Assembly: GCA_019285755.1 (NCBI GenBank)
Contig: CP079103.1
Coordinates: forward strand, 4,402,001 to 4,466,000
DNA length: 64,000 bases
DNA from: Chitinophaga sp. E66
GTDB taxonomy: Bacteria > Bacteroidota > Bacteroidia > Chitinophagales > Chitinophagaceae
Reading direction: 5' to 3'
Positions 38,526 to 48,921 of the stretch are shown here, one piece after another (within the stretch, counting starts at the first letter, position 1; each line of letters opens with the position of its first letter). The notes under the pieces were generated by a model. The model had not been told where the DNA came from. It searched no databases and was given only the letters and a program-made list of their open reading frames with translations. The position numbers were made by a program, and so were the translations under genes.

Positions 38526-40067
38526 TCAGCTCAGACGGTACGTTTTGGCCAGTTCCTGGAACTCCCGTACCTGCTGGGCTATCCATTCCCGTTGCGGCCG
38601 GTTTCGGTTGCCATGATCTGCGCCACTTCCGGCGCGATGCGTACCGCCTCATCGGCATCGAGGAACAGGGCGCGGGTACGGCGGGCCAGGATATCTTCCA
38701 CGGTCTGTGCCATTTCGGAGCGGATGCCCCAGAGTACCTGTCCGCTGATGATGCCCAATCCTTCGCTTAATACTTTCCGCCGCCGGCGAGGTTTTTCACC
38801 GCCGAAGCGTCCGAGCCATAGAAATATAAAGGATCTGAATCGTCTAGTTTGACAGACGCACCGTGAACCGGCAGTTTCCGTGTAACGGATTCGGTAACCG
38901 TCCAGCCTTTCACCTTTTCCAGCCTGTCTACTACGTCTTCGCCCATGCGGCGGTAGGTCGTCCATTTGCCGCCGAGGATGGTTACCAGCCCTGAGGGAGA
39001 CACCATGATCTTATGGTTGCGGGAGATCTCCTTCGTTTTCTCGCTCTTTTCCGGCTTAGCCAAAGGCCGGAGGCCCGCCCACACACTTTTACATCGCTTC
39101 GCTGCGGGGCTTTTCAAGGTACTGGCCTGCGGTTTCCAGGATGAACTGGATCTCTTTTTCCATAGCTACCGGGTCGAGGGAGATCTCATTGACCGGGTTG
39201 TCTGTAGTACCTACTACCACTTTATTATGCCAGGGAACGGCGAACAGCACGCGCCCATCTGAGGTCTTGGGGATCATCAGAGCGTTATCACCCGGCAGGA
39301 AGGACCGATCCAGCACCAGGTGAACACCCTGGCTGGCCACGATCTTACGTTTGATGGCCGGGTCGTCCATTTCGAGGATGTCATCCACGAATACGCCCGT
39401 GCAGTTAATGATACCGCGGGTTTTGAATTTGTATTCCTTTCCGGTCTCCGTGTCGGTTGCCTTCACGCCATTGAGCTGCTGGCCGCCGTCTTTATCGAGG
39501 CCGGTTACTTTCATATATTGAGCGCCACGCCGCCTTTATCGTAGATGGTCTGCATGAGGTTCACCGCCAGTCGGGCGTCATCGAACTGCCCGTCATGATA
39601 CAGGATGCCTGCCGTGAGATGGTCTTCTTTGAGACCGGGCAGGAGGTTGAGCGTTTTCTTCCGGGAAATGTGTTTGGAACTGCCGAGGCTGAGGCGACCG
39701 GCCATCCAGTCGTACAACTTGAGGCCGATGGTGTAGAAAATGCCTTCCCACCAGCTATAGGCGGGGATGACGAATGACAGGTTGCGGGACAGGTGTTGGG
39801 CATTTTTCAGCAGGAGCCCTCTTTCTACGCTGGCTTCGCGGACAAGGGCCACATCGCCCTGGGCCAGGTAACGGACGCCGCCGTGAAGGAGTTTGGTTGC
39901 TTTGCTGGACGTGGATTTCGCAAAATCGGACTGCTCCAGGAGGAGGGTTCTGTATCCACGGGTCACGGCTTCCAGTGCGGCTCCAGGCCAGTGGCGCCGC
40001 CGCCGATTACAATTACGTCCCAGTCGCTGGTCTCCCCGATTTTTTGCAGTTGTTCTGAACGGTTCAT
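38526..40067 (-). CDS. glpD: Aerobic glycerol-3-phosphate dehydrogenase
   Basis: FAD enzyme that oxidises glycerol-3-phosphate to dihydroxyacetone phosphate and feeds quinone. Rossmann/FAD motif VIVIGGGATGLGAALEAVTR; LLEQSDFAKSTSSKATKLLHGGVRYL; FAVPWHNKVVVGTTD; TILGGKWTTYRRMGEDVVD. Frames break near 39970, 39515, 39095, 38770 and 38580. About 515 residues. It pairs with glpK (next gene, same strand); no glpF is seen. Confidence 0.92.
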
Positions 40068-40097
40068 TTTCGCTATTGGATTCAAGGCATTATTATA

Positions 40098-40126
40098 CAA
40101 TATACATCGCATTCCGATACTGGCAA
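40098..40126 (-). promoter_or_regulatory. Possible glpD promoter
   Basis: TTG (40124-40126), 19 bases, TATATTG (40098-40104) on the minus strand; an imperfect TAnnTTTG. Confidence 0.3.
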
Positions 40127-40312
40127 AATTAAACGTTTTTACCCGCTATTTCCGGGAAATCTGGAATTCTGCCGGTATTAATTGTTTGATCATTGCATGT
40201 CAGGGGTTTATGATATTAACGCGACAAGGGGGATTTGTTCCCTTATGGACCATGGCGATCGTGTTATATCCCTGATCCGGGCGGCGGGGTGGCCGTCCGG
40301 CGGTGCATGCAT

Positions 40313-41800
40313 TTAGAAATCCCAGTTCTTCACCCGTGCCACGGCCTTTTGCCAACGTTCACGCAGAGCGGGGCCGGGTTGCTCTTCCGGTTCAAAGACA
40401 CGTTGGATAGTGTAGCGTTCCCGGATTTCCTGGAGCGTCCAGAAGCCGGTGGCGAGGCCCGCCAGGTATGCGGCGCCGGTGGCGCTTGCAGGCATAACGG
40501 TCGGGCGCATAACGGGATATTGCAGGATGTCTGTCTGCATCTGCATGAAGAAATCGTAAGTGGCGGAAGTACCGTCTACCCGCAATTCCCGAATGGCGCG
40601 CCCGCTGTCTTTTTCCATGGCGTCCAGCGCATCGGCGATACCGAGCGCCACCCCTTCGAGGGCAGCCCGGGCAATATGGCCGGAGGAAGTGCCCCGGGTG
40701 ATCCCGATGATCATGCCGCGGGCATAAGGGTCCCAATGCGGGGTTCCCAAACCGGACAAAGCCGGAACGAACATAACCCCGCCGTTGTCAGGTTCCGTTT
40801 GCGCCAGTGCCTCGATCTCGGCCGTGGCCTCAATGAGCCCCAGCCCGTCACGGATCCAACGGAAAACGGAGCTGCCGCCGAATACGCTGCCTTCCAGGGC
40901 ATAGGTGGTCTCGTTTCCGATCTTCCATGCGATGGTGGTGAGCAGGTGGTTATCGGAGGTAACGGGTTTGGAGCCGGTGTTCATGAGGGCGAAGCACCCG
41001 CTCCCGTATGTATTCTTTACCATGCCGGGCTCCAGGCACATTTGCCCGAAAAGGGCCGCCTGCTGATCGCCCGCAACGCCGGCGATGGGTATCACGGCGT
41101 CGAGGAGGCCCGGTTGGGTGTGGCCGATGACCTCGCTGTTAGAGCAGATCTCCGGCAATAGTTGATGTGGAATATTGAACAGCCGCAGCAGCTCTTCGTC
41201 CCATTCCAGCGTATGGATGTTGAAGAGCATCGTGCGCGATGCGTTGGTCAGATCTGTGACGTGCTTTTTGCCGCCGGTTAGTTTCCAGATCAGCCAGGCG
41301 TCGATGGTACCGAATGCCAGTCTGCCCTGCTCGGCGCGGAGCCTTGCGTCAGGGATATGGTCGATGATCCAGGATATCTTGCTGGCGGAGAAATAAGCGT
41401 CGAGGATAAGGCCGGTTTTTCGCTGCACCAGCCCGGAGAATCCCTGGTAACGGAAAGCGTCCACGAGCTTGGAAGTACGCCGGTCCTGCCAGGCGATGGC
41501 GTTATACACCGGCTCTCCTTTCTCACGGTCCCATATCACGGTGGTTTCCGCTGGTTGGCGATGCCGATGCCGGCGATGTCACCCGCGCGGATGCCGGCTG
41601 TGGCGATTAGCTCTTCCACCACCGAAAGCATCGTGTACCAGATCTCATTGGGATCTACTTCGATCCAGCCCGGTTGCGGATAATACTTTTCGTACTCCTT
41701 TTGTAAATGCCGCACCACCTGTCCCTCGCGGGAAAAAGCACAGCCCCGCAGCGCTGGAGCCGAGATCGAGAGAGAGGATATATTTCTTGTCGCCGTTCAT
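40313..41800 (-). CDS. glpK: Glycerol kinase
   Basis: FGGY-family kinase making glycerol-3-phosphate for GlpD. N-terminal phosphate loop ILSLDLGSSA; GIANQRETTVIWDREKGEPV; AIAWQDRRT; IAGVAGDQQAALFGQ; ALEGSVFGGSSVFRWIRDGL; the adenosine motif RVDGTSATYDFFMQMQTDIL. Three one-base losses (near 41540, 41745 and 41750). About 496 residues. The gene is followed by a 245-base gap and then glpD in the same direction. Confidence 0.94.
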
Positions 41801-41811
41801 CTGCGGATTTT

Positions 41812-42166
41812 TTATACTTGCTTCAGGTCGGTTATGGCCTGCATCAGTTCACCGAGATACTGATACATGGTTTCGGTATTCATTACCCAGTTCGGTGATC
41901 TGGTAATATTTGCGGGGAACGCCTTCATCCATCTCCACCCATCTCGATTCCACCAGTTTTTCTTTTTTGAGCCGGCTCAACAACGGATAGATCGTTCCTT
42001 CGGCGATATCCATATCGGCGAGTTTCTTGATCTCGCTGATCAGCTCGTACCCGTACCGTTCCTTCTTTTGCAAGAGCAGCATAATGATATATTCGAACAG
42101 TCCCTTTTTGATCTGGGATTGCCAACGTGTAATAAAATATGCGTTTGCATCAGGCTTTCGCTCCAT
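41812..42166 (-). CDS. PadR-family transcriptional regulator
   Basis: Winged-helix regulator. Start MERKPDANAYFITRWQSQIK; the PadR core is KKERYGYELISEIKKL, IAEGTIYPLLSRLKKEKLVE and GVPRKYYQIT. One base is missing near 41889; corrected it ends ELMQAITDLKQV at 41812. About 118 residues. It lies 11 bases upstream of glpK in the same direction, so it may regulate the glycerol genes; no operator was identified. Confidence 0.88.
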
Positions 42167-42204
42167 AGTGGGGATCGGTACGTGAGTAATTAAATGTAAC
42201 GCAA

Positions 42205-43618
42205 TTATTGCAGTAAATGCGGCCGTTCGGTGAATACTTTCCAGATGAACTCGCCGAAGATCGTGTTGGCCCATGCGAACCAGGAACGGGTAAACTGCGC
42301 GGGATCGTCTTTATGGAAGGATTCGTGCATGAAGCCTTTTCCGGCATGGCAGCCTTTCAGGATACGCAGGCATTCACGGATCTCGCTCTCGTTTTTGCTG
42401 GTCAGTCCCTGCATCACCACGCTGATGGGCCAGATGCGGTCCATTCCCGTATGCGGGCTGCCGATGCCCTTTCCTGCTTTCCCGGAGAAATGGAAGGGGT
42501 TTTCGGAAGACAGGATCATCTTGCGGGTGTTGACGTACACCGGATCGGCGGGGCTCACCGCGCCGAGATAGGGCAGGGCCAGCAGGCTACGTTGGCGTCA
42601 TCCATGAGGTTGAAACTTCCATAACCGTTCACTTCGAAAGCATATACTTTACCGAACTGCGGATGCGTTGTCACGGCATATTTCTTTAGTGCGTTCTCCA
42701 CCTCGGTGGCCAGCGTACGGCAATCTGCCGCCAGCGTGGCGTCCAGCTTTTGCGCGGTGAGTATCTCAGCCGCCTGGCGGAGGCTTACTACGGCGAAGAA
42801 GTTGGAGGGGATAAGGAAGGGGAAGATGGTGGCATCATCGCTCGGGCGGAAGGTGCTGCAGATCAGGCCCACGGGTTTTACCGGGTAGCCATAGCCGCTG
42901 AGGGCACGCCGTCTGTAGCCCAGGAAGTGGTGCGCTGGAAAGTGTATGGGCCGTGACCGTCTTTCCTTTGCTGTTCGCGGAAGGTTTTAACGGTGAGGGC
43001 GATGGATTCTTTCCAGGCGGTATCGAAGGGCGATGTGTCGCCGGTCTTTTTCCAGTAGAGGTAAGCGAGGCGGATGGGATAGCAAAGGGAGTCGATTTCC
43101 CATTTGCGCTCATGGATGCCGGGCTTCATGTCGGTGATGTCTGTCGCCCATTCGCCGCGTTTGTTTTCATCTTTGTAGAACGCGTTGGCGTAAGGGTCTT
43201 TATGAATGCATTTCACCTGGTGGTTGATCACCCCTGCGATGAGGTGTTGCAGATCTTTGTCTTTGGCGACCAGCTGCAGGTAAGGAGATACCTGGGCGGT
43301 GCTGTCGCGCAACCACATGGCGTCGATATCTCCGGTGATCACGTATGTATCGGGGCGGCCGTTGATCGTGGTATGTTCGACGGTCGTATCGAGCGTGTTG
43401 GGAAAGCAGTTATTGAACAGCCAGGCCATTTCAGGATCTTTCACACCTTTCTGCACGGCGGCTATAGCATCTTCTACCGCTTTGCTTTTGAACTTGCGCT
43501 GCGCTTCGGGTACGCGCACCACGGGGAACGGATCAGCCGAAGCCCAGGAGAGCGCGGGGCGGAGAAGCGCCGCGGAGGAAAGAATAGCGGTCTGACGGAG
43601 AAAGTTTCTTCTGCTCAT
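42205..43618 (-). CDS. Glycoside hydrolase family 125, exported exo-alpha-mannosidase
   Basis: Metal-independent exo-alpha-1,6-mannosidase family (formerly DUF1237). N-terminal Tat-type signal MSRRNFLRQTAILSSAALLR (twin Arg). Landmarks: WLFNNCFPNTLDTTVEHT, YVITGDIDAMWLRDSTAQVS (with the acid Asp), GEWATDITDMKPGIHERKWE, CSTFRPSDDATIFPFLIPSN and GMDRIWPISVVMQGLTS. Three breaks (near 42890, 42590 and 42560). About 472 residues. Acts outside the cytoplasm on mannose-containing glycans such as N-glycans or yeast mannan. Confidence 0.9.
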
Positions 43619-43697
43619 AGTTGACGATTAATCCTGAAAAATAGAAAATCCGGACAAGAAATGCAGCATCTTGTCCATGAAAAAATCCGTACCGGTT

Positions 43698-44192
43698 TTA
43701 TGAACGGGTCAGTAAAGCGATCAGTTGGCTATGTTGCGGGAACCTGGCGCTCAGCTCGTTGCGGCTGGCCAGTTCAAAGTCGGCAAAATCGAACCCGGGC
43801 GCCACGGTGCATCCGGCTAAACAATATCCTCCTGTTTCTTCAACGCTGGACGCGAACCAGCTGCCTGCCGGGATCACTACCTGCAATTGTTCCCCCTTCC
43901 GGATATTGCGGCCCAGCAGGTGCACATGCAGCGTGCCTTCCGGCCGGATTTCATAAATATGCAACGGTGTGCCATCATAAAAATGCCAGATCTCGTCTGA
44001 AGCAATACGATGGAAAGCTGAAAAATCGCCGTCTTCCAGCAGAAAATAAATTGCCGTGGAAACGTTTCTGGGTCCTGCGAATCCGTCTGGCTGCACGGCC
44101 AGCGGTGCGCGGTAAGTTTCACGGAATGAGCCGCCTTCGATGTGTGGTGTTAGTTGGAGAGTTTCCCGCCAATAGGCAGCTGTTGTTTTCAT
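43698..44192 (-). CDS. Cupin-fold protein (DUF985)
   Basis: 164 residues, intact. Cupin_5 landmarks: HIEGGSFRETYRAP, STAIYFLLEDGDFSAFHRI, SDEIWHFYDGTPLHIYEI, VIPAGSWFASSVE and CTVAPGFDFADFEL. His and Glu residues in FHRI and EIWHF fit metal binding. Substrate unknown. Stands alone, 42 bases before the PepSY gene stop. Confidence 0.88.
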   Translation of the reverse strand: MKTTAAYWRETLQLTPHIEGGSFRETYRAPLAVQPDGFAGPRNVSTAIYFLLEDGDFSAFHRIASDEIWHFYDGTPLHIYEIRPEGTLHVHLLGRNIRKGEQLQVVIPAGSWFASSVEETGGYCLAGCTVAPGFDFADFELASRNELSARFPQHSQLIALLTRS

Positions 44193-44234
44193 TCGTTAAA
44201 CTTACAGCTTTTATCGTCAGCAACAGGGAAGAAT

Positions 44235-45409
44235 TTAAGACAACGCCGGTTGCGGCTGCAGCGCGATCTTCTTCGGCGCCGCTTTCTTCTGCTTCTTTTA
44301 CGGCCCAGCCATACGCATAATCCCGTAACGGGAGGCTCGCGCAGATGAGGCTCGCGAAGAACATGAGCAGCTTGCCCGGCAGGCCCCACACCGCTCCAAC
44401 ATGCAGGTCATAGTTCATGCGGCGGAGCTTGTCGCCCATACCTGCGTCTGCATACTTGCCGCGCGTACGGACCGGTAGCCTGCAGCGGTTGCAGGGTGTA
44501 TTGATCGAAGAGATAGTTATCTGTTTTGTAGTATGTTCCCGGGCGGTTGTTAATGGTTACGCTGATGGGGGCGCTGTTGCCCACGGCGAAGTACATCGAC
44601 AGGCCCGCTTCAGCCGGCTTGGCTTTCAACGCTCTTTCCCAAACGATATCGGTATTCTGCGCGAGCGAGTGGCCGGGTGTAAGCTTAGTGGTATCGGAGA
44701 TGGGATAAACCGCGTCGCTGAGCGACTTGCCGCCGGTAGTGGCGAAGTAAAGTCCGTTGCTCCACCATTTGAAGCCCCAAACCAGGCCGGTTATCACGAG
44801 GATGACGGCGATGCTCATGACATAGAATCCGAGCACGTTATGCAGGTCGTAGTTCTTGCGTTTCCATTTGGCGTCCCACTTCACGGAGAAGCGTTGCTTG
44901 CGGGCGGCCTTATTGCGCGGCCACCAGAGCACCAGGCCGGAAAGCAGTAATACGAAAAAGACGAGGGTGGCGTAAGCAACGATGGGCTGGCCGATCTTGC
45001 GGGAAGCCAGAGGTTGAAGTGGCCTTCCAGCACGATGCGGAAAAAGTCGCTTTTGGCGTCCCAGACCTTCAGGACCTGGCCGTTGTAGGGGTTCATAAAG
45101 ACCTGCTGGTAATAGGCATCATCGCCGCGGCCATAGAACTGCACGACGGAACTGTAGTTTTGCCGCCATAGATGACGCCCTGGGCATCTTTGCCGATCTC
45201 CTTTTCGGCGATGGCGCGGAGAGCGGAAGGGGGAAGCGGGGCGGATTGCGCCGTTCTGGCTCCGGGCTCGAGGTGGAACCATTGCCTGCCGAAGAGGCTG
45301 CGCAGTTCCCATTCAAATGCGAGCAGGCACCCGGTTACGCTGATAATAAATACTATCAGCCCGGAAGCCAGACCCAGCCAAAGGTGAATTTTCCTACTAC
45401 TTTTCTCAT
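44235..45409 (-). CDS. PepSY-associated membrane protein
   Basis: Inner membrane protein with four predicted helices: N-terminal KIHLWLGLASGLIVFIISVT, a periplasmic PepSY region (AIAEKEIGKDAQGVIYGG), a second helix ending LLLSGLVLWWPRNK, a third (NVLGFYVMSIAVILVITGLV) and a last one near LMFFASLICASLPVTGLCVW. Conserved NYDLHNVLGFY and NYDLHVGAVWGLPGK. In this phylum such proteins accompany TonB-dependent siderophore receptors and may act in ferric reduction. Several one-base losses. Lys/Arg-rich end. About 395 residues. Confidence 0.85.
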
Positions 45410-45533
45410 ATGGAGCCTAAATCTTCTGCAAAAATGCGTCAGAACGGCCGGGACCGTTGATCAAATCGGGAAAATGACTTTCGCAATCGGGAAAAAGGCG
45501 CTTCATATTTCCAATTTTTCAACTATATTTAGG

Positions 45534-46189
45534 ATGCTTTGCGTTCCTTCCTGGCCATATGTCTTTTGGCGCTCGTCAGCGTACACTTTGCCATCCGGGT
45601 TACCGGGTACATGCAATGTATGGTGCGGGCCTATGTGATCGATCACCGCGATTTCGCGGAGGATTGCGGTTGCGCGAAGATTATGGCCGCCGCTTTCGGG
45701 AACGCCCAAACGGAAGAGCAGCAGATGCAGTCTGCCCCCGTACACCTGAAGCTGCAGGATATCACCCTGCTGGCTGAAGCGCCCCGCCCCGTCGCCCCTG
45801 ACGAAGCGGCCAAACCCCTTACGGGATGGGTGCAGCACCGCTATCCCTCTCCGCCGCAGGCGCCATCTTCCGCCCGCCCTGCTGACACCTCCTTCCACAT
45901 TCATTTCCATTTATTATTAAATTTCCTCACCGAACGGCTGGCTGATCGTTTACGTCTACCAGTTTCCAAGACCCTGACGCAGGACGAACAGGCCTCCGGT
46001 GGAATCAAGATATGCAGGCATGCGAACGTCGCATGCGTACCAACGTTTTCAGGCAGGCCCGCCGGGGCGCGAACCAGCGGGCCTAAGCGGCCGGTAGCTT
46101 TTAACAGGGCGCCCGGCCCACATTCCGCATCCGGCCCGCCGGACTGCAGCCAGCTACCGGCTGCGGAATGTTCCTTCGAAATTCTTTGA
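45534..46189 (+). CDS. Small exported or membrane-anchored protein of unknown function
   Basis: The written frame opens at a TTG (45539); one added T after ATGCTT gives MLLRSFLAICLLALVSVHFA from 45534, which I prefer. It has one hydrophobic N-terminal segment and AYVIDHRDFAEDCGCAKI. This resembles a family of small proteins next to TonB receptor and PepSY genes that carry a short Cys cluster. The last 70 residues are Pro/Ala/Arg-rich and lie in a region of strong RNA helices, so the true stop may be earlier (about 45930). Divergent from the PepSY gene, sharing a 124-base spacer. Confidence 0.5.
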
Positions 46190-46261
46190 CGCGCAACCTG
46201 ACGGCCGAAAGCCCGAAGGAACATAAAGCACTAAAGGGCGCCCTTACCGGCGCCCTTTTTT
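46018..46261 (+). ncRNA. Candidate structured RNA with overlapping perfect helices
   Basis: Helices read directly: 46018-46025 with 46029-46036 (8 bp); 46055-46062 with 46077-46084 (8 bp); 46090-46099 with 46152-46161 (10 bp, extendable by 3); 46120-46129 with 46162-46171 (10 bp, forming a pseudoknot with the previous one); 46169-46178 with 46214-46223 (10 bp, competing with the pseudoknot helix by three bases); and a terminator at 46236-46256. It matches no RNA family I know (tmRNA, RNase P, 6S and cobalamin switch were considered). Confidence 0.35.
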
Positions 46262-46263
46262 CT
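46234..46263 (+). terminator. Rho-independent terminator
   Basis: Stem GGGCGCC / GGCGCCC around CTTACC, followed by six T and TCTTTG. Confidence 0.85.
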
Positions 46264-46413
46264 TTGTTGACATCTGCCCCATTTCATCAATATTTTAATT
46301 TAATAAAGCGCACAATCTGGCATTGTAAATGCCTGGCGACCGGTACGCCGGGAGCTGGCAAACTGTACCTCCAGGGTACCTAAGCGTATGGAAAACGTAT
46401 ACTTCCGGGTAAG

Positions 46414-46501
46414 ATAAGCCGCATATAAGCCGCATATAAACCGCCTATAAGCCGCATATAAGCCGCCCTAATTATGGAGGCGGTTTATATGCGGCTTATA
46501 T
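46414..46501. repeat. 11-bp direct-repeat array with inverted copy (array 2)
   Basis: Five copies of the 11-base unit ATAAGCCGCAT (46414, 46425, 46436, 46447 and 46458; third and fifth with changes). Bases 46423-46445 are perfectly complementary to 46479-46501 (23 bp). Thus an inverted copy of about two units follows the direct array. Same plan as array 1 at 18262. Confidence 0.85.
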
Positions 46502-46657
46502 ACGGATCAAATACGGTTCATACTAACCACAGGCATATGGAGTTGATAGTTGAGCAATAAGGTTGTTTAACCGTACACATGACAGGGGATGACCGTACAC
46601 TTTTCTCTCCCCAACGCCCAGATCCCCGTCATCCTATCCAGTCTAAAAATTAATTAG

Positions 46658-46685
46658 TAAGTAAGCGATCGCTCACTTATCTTTG
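46658..46685 (+). promoter_or_regulatory. TetR operator overlapping its own promoter
   Basis: Near-perfect palindrome at 46658-46679, core AAGTAAGCGATCGCTCACTT with one mismatched pair per side. It runs directly into TATCTTTG (46678-46685), a Bacteroidota -7 element, so a bound repressor would block the promoter. The start codon is 7 bases after the -7 element. Confidence 0.7.
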
Positions 46686-46692
46686 CAGCCGC

Positions 46693-47285
46693 ATGCGACC
46701 AAGGGACGAAAACAAGATTTGCCTTTTACATCAGAAAGCGATCGAAATGATCGTGAAGGAAGGGCTGGATGGGTTCGGGGTGAACAAACTCGCCCGGGCG
46801 GCCGGGGTATCCCCGCCACGCTCTACATCTACTTCAAGGATCGGGAAGACCTCATCCTGCAAGTCACCTACCGCGTGGCGGAAACCCTGCTGGAGAGCAG
46901 CCTGACCGACTTCGATCCGGAAATGCATTTTGAAGAAGGGCTCCGCCAGCAATGGCGCAACAGGGCCGGCCACTTCATCAAGCACCCGCTGGATGTGGAA
47001 TTCCTGGAAAAGATGCGGTATTCGCACTTATATAACAAGGTGTCAGGCCGGATCTATGCCTCGTTCAAGGAAGTGATGGGGAAGTTTGTGCATAACGCCA
47101 TAGAACGGAAAGAACTGATTGCATTGCCTTTCGAAGTATACTGGTCGGTGGCGTTTGCCCCGCTTTACCAGCTCATCAAGTTCCATACACAGGAGAAGAC
47201 CTTCGGCCATGCGCCTTTCGTACTGACTGACGAAGCCATGGAACAAACGCTCCAGCTGGTCCTCAAAGCGCTTAAACCCACATGA
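46693..47285 (+). CDS. TetR-family transcriptional repressor
   Basis: Start MRPRDENKICLLHQKAIEMI. The HTH is GFGVNKLARAAGVSPATLYI then YFKDREDL; one base is missing near 46813. The C domain (KHPLDVEFLEKMRYSHLYNK) would sense a ligand. 197 residues when corrected. It begins a three-gene unit with a small protein (4-base overlap) and an MFS exporter, and has its own palindromic operator, so autoregulation is expected. Confidence 0.9.
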
Positions 47286-47566
47286 CGAAACCTATCTTAT
47301 CACCATTAAACCTAACGCCCATGCCCACCGCTTATGCAACCGCCACCGGACTGGAAGTGCTCATTTTCCGCACCAATATCCGGTTCAAGAAAGACCTCCG
47401 CCTGGTAGCGCCCATACTGGACGAAGCTCCCGGCCTCCACAAATGGACGGTAGACCGGGAAGATACCGATAAGGTCCTCAGGATTGAGACCCGCAACCCC
47501 GACCCTTCGCCCATCATCGAAAGGGTGACGGCTTGCGGTTATTTCTGCGAGGAGCTGCCCGGTTAA
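47282..47566 (+). CDS. Small ferredoxin-fold (HMA-like) protein
   Basis: 94 residues, or 81 from the second Met (MPTAYATATGLEVL, 47321). Pattern LEVLIFRTNIRFKKDLRLVA, VDREDTDKVLRIET and VTACGYFCEELPG predicts beta-alpha-beta-beta-alpha-beta like heavy-metal-associated domains, but without CxxC; the two Cys (CGYFC) sit at the end. Similar small proteins accompany regulator and exporter genes in this phylum. Role unknown. Confidence 0.6.
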   Translation: MTKPILSPLNLTPMPTAYATATGLEVLIFRTNIRFKKDLRLVAPILDEAPGLHKWTVDREDTDKVLRIETRNPDPSPIIERVTACGYFCEELPG

Positions 47567-47607
47567 CAAACGACAATAAAGACACACACTACGATTCAAA
47601 ACCTCCA

Positions 47608-48871
47608 ATGGAAACACACGCTCCCCAAACACGCATTTTCACCCGCTACCAGGTGCTCATGATCGTACTGCTTTCGCTCATGCAGTTTACGGTGGTACTC
47701 GATTTCATGGTAATGAACCCGCTGGGGAAATCCTCCTCCACGACTTCAGCGCCAAACAGTTCGGCATGGTGGTGGCCGCATATCCTTTCAGCGCATGTAT
47801 CTCCGCCATCGCTGCGGCAGGCTTTGCCGACAAATTCGACCGTAAGAAGATGCTGATGGTGTTTTACACCGGTTTTATCCTCGGCACGTATTTTTGCGCC
47901 CTTGCGAATGATTACCCTACGCTACTGGTGGCGCGTATCGTTACGGGTCTGTTCGGCGGGGTGATCAGTTCCATCGGGCTGGCCATCATCGTGGACCTCT
48001 TCCGTCCCGAGACCAGGGGCGGATGATGGGCTATACGCAAATGGCTTTCGCCCTCAGCCAGATCCTGGGAATCCCTATCGGCTGGGAACTGGCCATCCGT
48101 TTCAACTGGCACTTCCCCTTCTGGATGATAGCCGGTTTCGGGACCATATTAGGGCTGCTGATCGGTTACTTCATGCAACCGATCACCGGCCACCTCGGGA
48201 AGAATACCGAAAAGAACGCCTTCAAACACCTGGCCGATACGGTAAAAGAACCACGCTACCGGCTGGCATTCCTGACCACCGTGCTGATCGCCACCGGCGG
48301 GTACATGCTCATGCCCTTCGGCAACGCTTTCTCCCAGCATAATATGGGTATTTCCAAGCACGACATCACTTTGCTGTTCATGGCTTCCGGGCTGGCCAAC
48401 CTGCTGGTCTCGCCGATTATCGGCAAACTGTCGGACAAGGTGGGCCGCGCCAATATCTTTTATGCCGCCAGTGCCCTTACACTTGTGATGGTGATCATAT
48501 ATACGAACCGTGGCATCACGCCCTTTTACCTGGCAATGATCATCAACGTGACCATGATGGTGGCGGTTTTCGCGCGGATCATTCCCATGCAGGCCACCAT
48601 GACCTCTCTGCCTACCCTGCAGGACAGGGGTTCTTTCATGAGCGTTAACGCCGCCATCCAGCAGCTTTCCGGTGGTATCGCCGCAGTGGCCGCCAGCCGC
48701 ATCGTGCATTCCACGGAAACAGGATACCTGGAACACTATCCGGTCCTGGGCTATGTAATCTCCGTGGCCCTGATCATTACGATGGTCATGATGTACTTCC
48801 TCAACCGGCAGGTGACTGCCGAAGCCGCAGCGCAGCAACCCGGCCCCGGTAAGGTGGCCGCAGTATCCTGA
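47608..48871 (+). CDS. MFS transporter, probable drug exporter
   Basis: Twelve-helix major facilitator. Start METHAPQTRIFTRYQVLMIV. Motif A form FADKFDRKKMLMVFYTGFIL between helices 2 and 3, LVARIVTGLFGGVISSIGLA, and GKLSDKVGRANIFYAASALT in the second half. Two one-base losses (near 47735 and 48022). About 421 residues. Located behind the TetR gene, which suggests efflux controlled by the repressor. Confidence 0.88.
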
Positions 48872-48888
48872 TAAAGACTTTCCCCCAT

Positions 48889-48916
48889 AAAAAAGAGCGC
48901 CGTCAGCGCTCTTTTT
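48889..48916. terminator. Bidirectional terminator between MFS and VOC genes
   Basis: Stem AAAGAGCGC / GCGCTCTTT, loop CGTCA, A-run before and T-run after. Serves both converging genes. Confidence 0.85.
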
Positions 48917-48921
48917 ATGAC

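Noticed and set aside
45901..46224. 107-codon minus-strand frame
   Set aside because: Lies in the helix-rich region, no signal or homology, composition follows the inverted repeats.
46018..46261. Cobalamin riboswitch or tmRNA/RNase P RNA
   Set aside because: None of their conserved core sequences were found on either strand.
46414..46501. CRISPR array or insertion sequence end
   Set aside because: No spacers, no transposase and no target duplication visible.
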